From Spirochaetota bacterium (GTDB lineage: Bacteria; Spirochaetota; Spirochaetia; Treponematales; Rectinemataceae): DNA of 5,618 nt. Where the stretch lies: NCBI GenBank assembly GCA_023421875.1, contig JAEZSM010000157.1:1-5618 (forward strand). The letters run 5' to 3'. The position numbers were made by a program, and so were the translations under genes. The first letter of the stretch is position 1; each line of letters starts with the position of its first letter. The notes under the pieces are model-generated. The model was not told where the DNA came from. It saw nothing but the letters and a program-made list of their open reading frames with translations, and made no database searches. Positions 1 through 5,618 of the stretch are shown here, in pieces.

Positions 1-1069
1 CTTTGAGGGTGGCGCGGAGCAGTTCGGCCTTGTCGCTCACCTGGAGGCTGTATTTATCGTCAGCCTTGGCGCAGCATAAAGGGTCTGAGCTTATGCCAGC
101 CTGGTGCGCGATCCGCTTACGGCTACCGGCCATCTGGACAGCCTTGGTTCTACATCCGCAGGACTGGCGGACCACAAGGTTGGTTCTAAGCAGTTTATCC
201 TTGGGCTTTTTGCCCGATAGAAGCTCCAGAAGCATTCGCAGCGCCTGCACTGCCTGGCGCTCAAAGGGCATGTGGACTGTGGTGAAAGTAGGCGAAAGCA
301 GGTTGCTCTCATCCGAATCGTTGAAGCCGCCTAAGGCAATGTCCCCGGGAATGGAATAGCCACGTTCGCGCAGGAGCGCCGCGGCCTCGAAGGAGAGTAG
401 GTCGCTGGCGCTGCAAAGGGCGTCGAAATCCTCTCCTGGCCGGAGTCTGCGTTCATCCAAAAGAAGTTCCATTGCCCTCCGGCCTTCGGTCCAGGGATTG
501 TCCAGGACCGTCAGCGTATCGTCCAAGCCGATGCCCTGATCGTTCAGAGCGTCGCGATACGCCCTGAAGCGATCCTCGGCGGATGAATGGGCCTTGGGTC
601 CGCCCAGGTAGGCGATCCTCCTACAGCCGTGCTTTTTGAGCAGATGGAAAATCAGATCCTTCATGCCCGTATAGGCATCGATATTCACCACCGGGCGTTT
701 GCCGATCTTGAGGCCGAAGGTTACCATGGGCATAGTCAGGTTCGATTCGAGAAAGCGCTCCACCTCGGATTCCGATGCAAAGCCGCTCAGAGAGCTTGCC
801 CAGCAGAGGGTCCCATCGAAATTACCCGCTTTGACCAGATCGAATATCCCGTTCCGCATGTATTCGTACTCATCCAGGCTCGAAAGTCTGCCTCCGGGAA
901 AGATAAAAAGGACAGAACGGCGTTTTTCGCTTTCCTGCCAGATCTCCGGCCATACCTTTGTGGCTGAGCCCGAGTGGATCGAGGCAAGCATGAATGCGAT
1001 GCGGGGCCCTTCTTTCGTCGCTTCCTCCCGGGATTCCCCTGACCGTGGAACCCTTATGCCGCTTTTCAT
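1..1069 (-). CDS. LacI/GalR-type sugar-sensor regulator, sensor domain first, C-terminal output domain cut off by the window edge
   Basis: The frame is open from an ATG at 1069 to the window edge (356 codons, no stop), so the C-terminus is missing. Residues from about 22 (PRIAFMLAS) to about 306 read as a type 1 periplasmic-binding/LacI ligand-binding domain. Visible signatures are FPGGRLSS near 57-64, VVNIDAYTGM near 126-135, GGP..H..AEDRFRAYRDAL near 156-175, GGFNDSDES near 246-254, then the closing PFERQAVQALRMLL and LVVRQSCGC (Cys304 and Cys306). No helix-turn-helix precedes the sensor: only about 20 charged residues do. About 50 residues follow the CGC motif before the edge. In known relatives such a sensor is followed by an AraC-type HTH, a GGDEF or a kinase module; which one applies here cannot be seen. 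A GGAGG 7 nt upstream supports this start; an in-frame TTG at 1096 is the alternative, and a stop lies at 1109-1111. It is divergent from the GH28 gene, so it probably senses a uronate or oligogalacturonide and controls this locus (inference). Confidence 0.85.
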   Translation of the reverse strand, partial: MKSGIRVPRSGESREEATKEGPRIAFMLASIHSGSATKVWPEIWQESEKRRSVLFIFPGGRLSSLDEYEYMRNGIFDLVKAGNFDGTLCWASSLSGFASESEVERFLESNLTMPMVTFGLKIGKRPVVNIDAYTGMKDLIFHLLKKHGCRRIAYLGGPKAHSSAEDRFRAYRDALNDQGIGLDDTLTVLDNPWTEGRRAMELLLDERRLRPGEDFDALCSASDLLSFEAAALLRERGYSIPGDIALGGFNDSDESNLLSPTFTTVHMPFERQAVQALRMLLELLSGKKPKDKLLRTNLVVRQSCGCRTKAVQMAGSRKRIAHQAGISSDPLCCAKADDKYSLQVSDKAELLRATLK

Positions 1070-1076
1070 TCTCGAG

Positions 1077-1081
1077 CCTCC
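1077..1081 (-). promoter_or_regulatory. Ribosome binding site that sets the regulator start
   Basis: The minus strand reads GGAGG here, 7 nt before the ATG at 1069. This favours the ATG over the in-frame TTG at 1094-1096. It matters because the start falls directly before the sugar sensor and leaves no room for an N-terminal DNA-binding domain: the upstream stop is at 1109-1111. Confidence 0.75.
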
Positions 1082-1085
1082 GCAA

Positions 1086-1253
1086 GCCCTTGTCAATCGA
1101 AACGACGATTATGGTTGCCTATAAATATCAGAAAAGTCCAAAAAGATACCACTAAAGACAATTGCCAGAATCTCGCTTGCTACCCGACAATTCCCCCAGG
1201 ATCAGGGGCGCTCTGCTTAACGCTGGCATAGATGCTCGAAAGGGGGTAGCGGC
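1086..1253. promoter_or_regulatory. Divergent promoter/operator region between regulator and GH28 gene
   Basis: This gap separates two divergently transcribed genes and must hold both promoters unless they lie inside coding sequence. The part at about 1108-1160 is clearly more AT-rich than the flanking genes. On the plus strand TTGCCA (1162-1167) and GACAAT (1186-1191), 18 bp apart, form a plausible but imperfect sigma70 pair for the GH28 gene. Near-direct repeats GACAATTGCC (1157-1166) and GACAATTCCC (1186-1195) lie 29 bp apart and could be regulator half-sites. I could not find a convincing -35/-10 pair for the minus strand. No tRNA, small ORF or riboswitch is apparent. Confidence 0.45.
1241..1246 (+). 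promoter_or_regulatory. Ribosome binding site for the GTG-started GH28 gene
   Basis: AGGGGG lies 7 nt before the GTG at 1254. A stop at 1218-1220 is in frame and no ATG or other start lies between it and the GTG, so the GTG is the best start for an otherwise full-length protein. Confidence 0.7.
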
Positions 1254-2639
1254 GTGAACCCGATACACGATATCCGCGATTTCGGAGCCCGCTCGGGCGA
1301 GGATTTCGACTGCAGCGACGCGTTCGCCCGGGTAACGGCAAAGGCCAAGGCATCGGGCGGGGCGACGATACTGGTCCCGGCAGGCCTTTTCCGCAGCGGT
1401 CCTATCGAACTATTCGACAATACGACCCTTCATCTCGAACGGGGTGCTACGATCAGTTTCATCTCCGAGCCAGAACGTTATCCGCCCGTGGAAACCCGCT
1501 GGGAGGGCGTGCGCTGCTTTGCCATGCAGCCACTGGTCTTGGCCAGGGGGGCGCGCAATGTGGCAATTACTGGCGAAGGAAGCCTTGACGGAAACGGGCG
1601 TACATGGTGGGATCTCCATAGGGCTAAAAAAGCTGCCAGGCAATACGGACCCCAAACCCCGATCGAACATAGGCTGGCATCGCTTAATCTTGCCACAGGC
1701 GAGCAGCCCTCTGGAGGCGGAGGGAGAGAAACCCAATTCCTGCGACCGCCCCTTGTCCAGTTTCTGGATTGCGATGGAGTACTCCTCGAAGGAGTAAGAC
1801 TCAAAGACTCGCCTTTTTGGACTGTCCATCCTGTATTCTCTCGGCGCGTACGGATAGAGGGCGTATTTATCCTAAATCCATCCGATGCACCGAATACCGA
1901 CGGCATCGATATCGATTCCTGTGAAGATGTGGAGATAGTCAATTCGGCGGTGGACGTGGGGGACGACTGCGTCGCCCTCAAAGCCGGTTCCGGTCCACAG
2001 GGCCTTGCAGAGGGCAGGGCGACCAGGAATGTGCGCATCGCCGGCTGCAGCTTCTTAAGCGGCCACGGCGGGGTAGTGATCGGAAGCGAAACGGCGGGCG
2101 GCATTGAGAATGTAGACGTAAGCAACTGCCGATTCCAGGGCACCGACCGTGGCATTCGGCTTAAAAGCAGGCGGGGAAGAGGCGGGCTGGTACAGAATCT
2201 GTCCTTCAGGAATTTGGTCATGGAGGGCATTCTCGCTCCCCTCACTGTCAATCTTTATTACGATTGCGGAGCCAAGGCTTCAGAGGCGGCCAGGCTTTTT
2301 TCACAGAAAGCTCAGGATCTCGATTCCCTGACTCCGCGGATGAGAAATATCCTCGTGGACAATCTTGTAGCGACGGGTTGCAAGGCTTCGGCCGGGTTCA
2401 TTGTCGGACTTCCAGAATCGCCCATCGCAAACCTTAGTCTGGAGCGCTGTATCATCACGATGGCCGATGAAAATCTCGTCTCTCCCTCTAAGTCAGAGAT
2501 GTATCAGGGAATCGGAGAGACATCCGCCAGGGGTGTTCGAATCCGTCACGCGGAGGTTAAGATGAAAGGGGTAAGGATAGAAAACGCCCCCGGCGGAGGG
2601 ATTATCGAAGAACCGGGGGCTCAGGTAAGTATATGCTAG
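1254..2639 (+). CDS. Glycoside hydrolase family 28 (polygalacturonase/exopolygalacturonase-like), apparently cytoplasmic
   Basis: This 461-residue protein should hydrolyse alpha-1,4 bonds between galacturonic acid residues. It is probably an exo-acting or oligogalacturonide-trimming enzyme like the bacterial exopolygalacturonases. The family signature is complete: NTDGIDID with Asp216, GDD with Asp237 and Asp238 (the acid/base trio of GH28), SGHGG with His271, and RLK with Arg302 and Lys304 for carboxylate binding. The N-terminus (IHDIRDFGA, then ILVPAGLFRSGPI) is the usual entry into the right-handed beta-helix, and short strand repeats continue to the C-terminus. Length is normal for bacterial GH28. 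No signal peptide is present: the protein starts MNPIHDIRDFGA, with no basic n-region or hydrophobic core. It therefore likely acts on imported oligomers. It starts with GTG. It is convergent with kdgK and divergent from the sensor regulator. Rhamnogalacturonan or xylogalacturonan activity within GH28 cannot be excluded. Confidence 0.92.
   Translation: MNPIHDIRDFGARSGEDFDCSDAFARVTAKAKASGGATILVPAGLFRSGPIELFDNTTLHLERGATISFISEPERYPPVETRWEGVRCFAMQPLVLARGARNVAITGEGSLDGNGRTWWDLHRAKKAARQYGPQTPIEHRLASLNLATGEQPSGGGGRETQFLRPPLVQFLDCDGVLLEGVRLKDSPFWTVHPVFSRRVRIEGVFILNPSDAPNTDGIDIDSCEDVEIVNSAVDVGDDCVALKAGSGPQGLAEGRATRNVRIAGCSFLSGHGGVVIGSETAGGIENVDVSNCRFQGTDRGIRLKSRRGRGGLVQNLSFRNLVMEGILAPLTVNLYYDCGAKASEAARLFSQKAQDLDSLTPRMRNILVDNLVATGCKASAGFIVGLPESPIANLSLERCIITMADENLVSPSKSEMYQGIGETSARGVRIRHAEVKMKGVRIENAPGGGIIEEPGAQVSIC
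2586..2620 (-). terminator. Possible terminator of the kdu/kdgK operon, embedded in the 3' end of the opposing GH28 gene
   Basis: A perfect 8-bp GC-rich inverted repeat, GCCCCCGG (2586-2593) and CCGGGGGC (2613-2620), encloses a 19-nt loop. Read on the minus strand, the hairpin begins 45 nt after the kdgK stop and is followed by GTTTTCT, a short T-tract. On the plus strand no T-run follows, so it would not terminate the hydrolase transcript. The loop is long and the T-tract modest, and the repeat also encodes APGG and EPGA within the hydrolase, so it could be a coding coincidence. Confidence 0.4.
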
Positions 2640-2664
2640 CAAAAATAAAGTTAAACAGTGTCGC

Positions 2665-3693
2665 CTAACGCTGAACTCTTCCCGATGCGTCGCCGCCCAT
2701 CAGCTTCTGCGCTTCGCCGGGTTCTATGAGGGCAAAGTCGCCTGAAATAGTATGCTTAAGACAGGATAGGGCCACGGCGTGCTCCAGAGCTTTTTGAGCG
2801 TCGTTCTCAAAGTTGACCAGGCCGTAGATCAGCCCCGCGGAGAAAGAATCGCCGGCGCCTACCCGGTCGACTATATCGGTGATGGCGTACTTTCTGGATA
2901 CCAGGGCGGTTTTTCTGCTCACCAGCATGGCCGACCAGCCATTGTGGTCCGCCGAGCGGCTTTCGCGCAGGGTGACTGCGGCGTACTCGGCCTTGGGGTA
3001 TCTGGCAAGGGCTCGCTCGCACATCGCCGCGTACTCCGTGGCGTCGATGCTTCCGTCGGCGGCGAGTTTCGGTCCCTCGAGACCCAAGGACTTCTGGTAG
3101 TCTTCTTCGTTGCCGATGAGTACGTGGGCATAGGAGGCTATCTCGCCCATAACATCCTGGGCCTTGGCCCCGTAGTTCCAGAGCTTAGCCCGGAAATTCA
3201 GGTCGAAAGAGACTGTCAATCCTGCCTTGGCAGCGGATTTGACCGCTGTGATGGACGCGTCGGCGGCCTTGCGCGAAATGGCCGGTGTAATGCCCGAAAT
3301 GTGGAACCACCCCGCTCCTTCGAAGACTTTATCCCAGTCGACATCGCCGGGCTCAATCTCCGCTATGGCCGATCCCGCCCTGTCGTAGATGACGTTGGAC
3401 GGCCTCTGGTTGGATCCGTTTTCAAAGAAATAAATTCCTATCCGCCCTTTTTTCATTACTATGCCGGAAACGTCCACCCCGTGGTAGCGGAGTTCCCGTA
3501 TGCATTCTTTGCCGATCTGGTTGTCCGGCAGGGCGGTGAGGAAAGCGGCCTCCTGGCCCAATCGCGCCAAGGCCACCGCAACGTTGGCTTCGGAACCGCC
3601 GAACGTGGCTTCCATGAGAGGTGACTGGAAGAGTCTTTCTTGCCCCGGCGATTTGAGACGGAGCATTATTTCACCAAAACTGACAACCTTCAT
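2665..3693 (-). CDS. kdgK: 2-keto-3-deoxygluconate kinase (PfkB/ribokinase family)
   Basis: The enzyme phosphorylates 2-keto-3-deoxygluconate with ATP to give KDPG, the substrate of KDPG aldolase, in the cytoplasm. The 342 residues match the usual length. Visible PfkB features are the N-terminal GGSEANVAVALARLG (32-46, sugar-binding region), FDLNFRAKLW (163-172), IGNEEDY (193-199), and the C-terminal DRVGAGDSFSAG (276-287) with the catalytic base Asp282 and the anion hole made by GAGD. LKHTISGDFAL near 312-322 is typical of KDG kinases rather than fructokinases or ribokinases. The start ATG overlaps the stop of the upstream YhcH-family gene in an ATGA arrangement, with AAGGTGG (3701-3707) 7 nt upstream, so translation is probably coupled. 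It is the last gene of the kduI-kduD-yhcH-kdgK operon and directly follows the KduD product in the pathway. A related keto-sugar kinase is the only realistic alternative. Confidence 0.93.
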   Translation of the reverse strand: MKVVSFGEIMLRLKSPGQERLFQSPLMEATFGGSEANVAVALARLGQEAAFLTALPDNQIGKECIRELRYHGVDVSGIVMKKGRIGIYFFENGSNQRPSNVIYDRAGSAIAEIEPGDVDWDKVFEGAGWFHISGITPAISRKAADASITAVKSAAKAGLTVSFDLNFRAKLWNYGAKAQDVMGEIASYAHVLIGNEEDYQKSLGLEGPKLAADGSIDATEYAAMCERALARYPKAEYAAVTLRESRSADHNGWSAMLVSRKTALVSRKYAITDIVDRVGAGDSFSAGLIYGLVNFENDAQKALEHAVALSCLKHTISGDFALIEPGEAQKLMGGDASGRVQR

Positions 3694-4151
3694 TGCACTT
3701 CCACCTTCAAAACAATCTTGTGAACAGGCTCAGGTTTACCATCCTTGGCGATGCAGGGACGATGGGCGTCCTCAGGAAAGAAAACAAGAGCATCTCCTTT
3801 TGAGCATACAAAACTGCAGCAGGCTCCGGCAACAGGGCTGGCGTAGAATTCCACATCCGGTTTATACGGTTCGCTGACGGTCAGCAAGGCTGGCTCCGCG
3901 GCTTCCATGATTTCCGTTCCCGACACGATCATCTGGATGTCGATATATTTCCTATGCGTCTCGAAACGGCATTTCTCGGCGGGTTTCGAGTCGTAGCGTT
4001 GCACGATCGCATACAGCGACGTGCCATCAATTTCCATTTTGCCTTCTGGCAGCTTTTCCCAGCCGCCGGCCTGGATCCAATCTATAGCCTTGTCAAGAAG
4101 GCTGCTCAAGCCTTTGTACCTGCCTATGTACTCTACGTTGGTCGCTATCAT
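3690..4151 (-). CDS. YhcH/YjgK/YiaL (DUF386) family protein, cupin-like, probable accessory enzyme of uronate catabolism
   Basis: This 153-residue protein has the family's usual length and core motifs: FETHRKYIDIQMIVSG (63-78) with Glu64, His66 and Asp71, FFPEDAHRPC (124-133) with His130, and the C-terminal HKIVLKVEV (144-152). These acidic and histidine residues are the expected metal-binding set of the double-stranded beta-helix fold. No signal peptide or membrane segment is present, so it is cytoplasmic. Family members are often encoded with sugar-acid catabolic genes (sialic acid, gulonate, uronates). Their biochemical role is poorly settled, and anomer or ring-form interconversion has been suggested. 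Here it lies between kduD and kdgK and shares an ATGA overlap with kdgK, which points to a role on DKI, a related keto-uronate or KDG (inference). AAGGAG (4157-4162) precedes the ATG by 5 nt, just after a strong hairpin. Confidence 0.88.
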   Translation of the reverse strand: MIATNVEYIGRYKGLSSLLDKAIDWIQAGGWEKLPEGKMEIDGTSLYAIVQRYDSKPAEKCRFETHRKYIDIQMIVSGTEIMEAAEPALLTVSEPYKPDVEFYASPVAGACCSFVCSKGDALVFFPEDAHRPCIAKDGKPEPVHKIVLKVEVQ

Positions 4152-4163
4152 GATAGCTCCTTT

Positions 4164-4183
4164 TGCGCCTATTCATAGGCGCA
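4164..4183 (-). promoter_or_regulatory. Perfect 8-bp hairpin/palindrome in the kduD-yhcH gap
   Basis: Arms TGCGCCTA (4164-4171) and TAGGCGCA (4176-4183) are perfect inverted repeats around a 4-nt loop (TGAA on the transcribed minus strand). The hairpin falls in the 41-bp gap between the kduD stop (4193) and the next ATG (4151), and its base nearly touches the AAGGAG ribosome site. No T-tract follows on either strand, so it is not an intrinsic terminator. It could be an RNA processing or stability element, a translation-tuning hairpin, or a dyad operator. Confidence 0.6.
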
Positions 4184-4192
4184 GATCAAAAT

Positions 4193-4954
4193 TTACCGTG
4201 CCAGCCAGCCGCCGTCCACGGCGACTATATAGCCGTTGATATAATCGCTTGCGTCCGAGGCCAGGAAAACTGCCGCTCCCTGAACATCTTCGGGCGTTCC
4301 CCAGCGGCCCGCCGGAATGCGATCCAGAATAGCCTCGCTGCGCTGGGCGTCGGCGCGCAATGGCGCAGTATTGTTTGTTGCCATGTAGCCCGGAGCTATG
4401 GCATTGGCATTGATGCCGTACTTGGCCCACTCGCAGGCCATGAGCCTTGTAAGGCCAGCCACGGCACTCTTGGAAGCTGTGTAGGAAGGGATCCGGATTC
4501 CCCCCTGGAAGGAGAGCATGGACGCGATGCTGATGATCTTTCCCCCGGATTTCTGGGCTATAAACTGCCGCGCCGCCGCCTGGCTGAAGAAAAATACGGT
4601 CTTGGCGTTGATGTTCATCACGTCGTCCCAATTTTTCTCTGAAAAATCGATGGCGTCCTCTCTGCGGATTATGCCTGCGTTGTTGACCAGAATGTCCAAA
4701 CGCCCAAACCGTGCCAGGGTCTTTTCTACGATTCCCGGGATTGGGGCAATGGACATGAGATCCGCCACCACTTCCAGAAATTTGCCGCCCATCGCTTCTA
4801 TAGTGCGTTTTGTGTCAGGGGAGGGTACATAATCCACACCCACGACCGCGGCCCCCGCCTCTGCCAGACCCTGGCTTATTCCCTGTCCCAGTCCGGTTGA
4901 ACTCCCTGTAACGATGGCAACCTTGCCGTCCAGCCTGAATTTATCCAGTATCAT
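4193..4954 (-). CDS. kduD: 2-dehydro-3-deoxy-D-gluconate 5-dehydrogenase (2-deoxy-D-gluconate 3-dehydrogenase), SDR family
   Basis: This NAD(H)-dependent cytoplasmic enzyme reduces 2,5-diketo-3-deoxygluconate, the KduI product, to 2-keto-3-deoxygluconate. The 253 residues are a classical short-chain dehydrogenase: TGSSTGLG nucleotide-binding loop (16-23), NNAG (91-94), Asn114, catalytic Ser145, Tyr158 and Lys162 (YTASK), then the KduD-specific stretches IASMLSFQGGIR (143-154), NAIAPGYMATNNT (184-196), ILDRIPAGRWG (209-219) and the terminal AVDGGWLAR. These closely match what I recall of enterobacterial KduD, so the call is stronger than a generic SDR. The start ATG has a near-perfect AGGAGG (4962-4967) 7 nt upstream. 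It follows kduI by 28 bp in the same orientation and precedes the YhcH-family gene. No residue is missing or odd. Confidence 0.95.
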   Translation of the reverse strand: MILDKFRLDGKVAIVTGSSTGLGQGISQGLAEAGAAVVGVDYVPSPDTKRTIEAMGGKFLEVVADLMSIAPIPGIVEKTLARFGRLDILVNNAGIIRREDAIDFSEKNWDDVMNINAKTVFFFSQAAARQFIAQKSGGKIISIASMLSFQGGIRIPSYTASKSAVAGLTRLMACEWAKYGINANAIAPGYMATNNTAPLRADAQRSEAILDRIPAGRWGTPEDVQGAAVFLASDASDYINGYIVAVDGGWLAR

Positions 4955-4982
4955 CTAAGAACCTCCTGAATGGTGTATTCTT

Positions 4983-5618
4983 TTATTTAAGAGCGCTCAT
5001 GGGAACATGGTCCATGTCCGTAAAGGTCTGATTCTCCCCCGCCATGCCCCAGATAAAGGTGTACGCTCCGGTTCCCACGCCTGAGTGAATGGACCAGGAG
5101 GGGCTGATAACCGCTTCTTCATTGCGCACCACCAGGTGCCTGGTTTCTTCGGGTTTGCCCAGGAAGTGGAACACCACCCGGTCTTCGGGCATATCGAAGT
5201 AAAGATACACTTCCATGCGCCGCTCATGGGTATGAACGGGCATGGTGTTCCATACCGAGCCTTGGGAGAAAATCGTCATGCCCATCACCAGCTGGCAAGT
5301 CTCCAGCACTGCGGGATGGATAAACTGGTTGATCACCCGCTTGTTGCTCTCGGCATCGCTGCCCATCTCCACGCGCTTGGCCTGGTCGAGGGTGACAAGC
5401 CTCGTAACGCAAGCCCGGTGAGCAGGCGCGCTGTTAAAATAGAACTTGGCCGGATTGGACGGATCTGCGCTCTCAAACGATACTTCCTTGGAACCCATGG
5501 AAATGTAGAACCCGTCCCTGGTTCCTACGGCGAATTTATTGCCGTCCACAGTGATCCATCCGGCTCCGCCGATATTGATGATACCCATTTCTCTGCGCTG
5601 AAAAAAATACTCCGTGCC
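4983..5618 (-). CDS. kduI: 5-keto-4-deoxyuronate isomerase (4-deoxy-L-threo-5-hexosulose-uronate ketol-isomerase), 5' end outside the window
   Basis: KduI converts 5-keto-4-deoxyuronate, made from unsaturated uronate, into 2,5-diketo-3-deoxygluconate. The frame stays open to the window edge, reading GTEYFFQRREMGIINIGG, so the internal Met at 5588 is not the start. By comparison with the remembered E. coli protein (278 residues), roughly 67 N-terminal residues are missing and 211 are present. The metal site is intact: HTHERRMEVY, encoded at about 5205-5234, supplies two His and a Glu that align with E. coli His196, His198 and Glu203, and the His in SWSIHSGVG aligns with His245. WNTMP, ETCQL and FIWGMAGENQ are further KduI signatures. 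Cupin-type fold, zinc-dependent, cytoplasmic. It is the most upstream visible gene of the minus-strand operon, so the operon promoter or more genes lie to the right of the window. Confidence 0.97.
   Translation of the reverse strand, partial: GTEYFFQRREMGIINIGGAGWITVDGNKFAVGTRDGFYISMGSKEVSFESADPSNPAKFYFNSAPAHRACVTRLVTLDQAKRVEMGSDAESNKRVINQFIHPAVLETCQLVMGMTIFSQGSVWNTMPVHTHERRMEVYLYFDMPEDRVVFHFLGKPEETRHLVVRNEEAVISPSWSIHSGVGTGAYTFIWGMAGENQTFTDMDHVPMSALK

Noticed and set aside
1..1085. The regulator seemed at first to be a broken pseudogene, since only short minus-strand frames stand out here
   Set aside because: Reading codon by codon from 1069 down to position 2 gives one uninterrupted frame with ordered LacI-sensor motifs. 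It simply runs off the window edge without a stop.
587..1124. Overlapping plus-strand open frames of 126 and 141 codons
   Set aside because: They lie opposite the continuous minus-strand sugar-sensor frame, which has clear family motifs. Neither translation looks like a protein.
1195..1209. CCCC...GGGG short inverted repeat upstream of the GH28 gene
   Set aside because: The stem is only 4 bp, within chance expectation, and no repeat or motif supports an operator.
1478..2251. 257-codon open frame on the minus strand
   Set aside because: It lies opposite the GH28 gene, whose catalytic residues are all present. The translation is rich in Pro, Ser and Arg with no family resemblance, so it is a shadow frame.
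2640..2700. Possible small hairpin CAGTG...CGCTG (2656-2673) as a GH28 terminator
   Set aside because: It needs a G-U pair, has only 5 bp and no T-tract follows, so it is too weak to call.
2779..3624. Long 281-codon open frame on the plus strand
   Set aside because: It is fully antisense to kdgK, whose PfkB motifs are complete. The translation shows no recognisable domain, so it is a shadow of a GC-biased coding region.
4173..4631. Open frames overlapping kduD on both strands (152 codons minus, 159 codons plus)
   Set aside because: kduD has a complete SDR active site and closely matches its family over this span, so these are out-of-frame shadows.

Overview
This window is part of a pectin/galacturonan (hexuronate) catabolic locus from a bacterium. 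It is densely coded, with short intergenic gaps, strong Shine-Dalgarno sites and a G+C content that looks to be in the mid-50s percent (judged by eye). The organism cannot be fixed from this sequence. The regulator has a LacI-like sugar sensor at its extreme N-terminus with no DNA-binding domain before it. That layout is familiar from spirochaetes and some other anaerobic or environmental phyla, so a free-living or gut saccharolytic spirochaete is a tentative guess only.

Layout. At the left, reading leftwards and leaving the window, is a regulator made of a LacI/GalR-type ligand-binding domain (start at 1069), whose output domain lies outside. It is divergent from a family 28 glycoside hydrolase (polygalacturonase-like, 1254-2639, plus strand), with a 184-bp intergenic region that should hold both promoters and the operator. 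Convergent with the hydrolase is a minus-strand operon entering from the right: kduI (5' end missing), kduD, a YhcH/YjgK/YiaL-family protein and kdgK. Gaps are 28 and 41 bp, then a 4-bp ATGA overlap. The convergent gap between the hydrolase and kdgK is only 25 bp.

How the genes fit together. The hydrolase has no signal peptide and probably trims imported oligogalacturonides in the cytoplasm. Unsaturated uronate released from oligomer ends becomes 5-keto-4-deoxyuronate (DKI). KduI isomerises DKI to 2,5-diketo-3-deoxygluconate, KduD reduces this to 2-keto-3-deoxygluconate (KDG), and KdgK phosphorylates KDG to KDPG for aldolase cleavage. The YhcH-family protein has no assigned step but sits inside the KDG-forming operon. 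Transporters, pectate lyase, KDPG aldolase and the galacturonate-isomerase branch are not in this window.

Non-coding features of interest are an 8-bp perfect hairpin just before the YhcH-family ribosome site, a GC-rich inverted repeat in the 3' end of the hydrolase gene that may end the opposing operon, and a pair of GACAATT repeats in the divergent promoter region. The chemistry is a known pathway, and I see no wholly new system. The less described points are the role of the YhcH-family protein and the sensor-first regulator.
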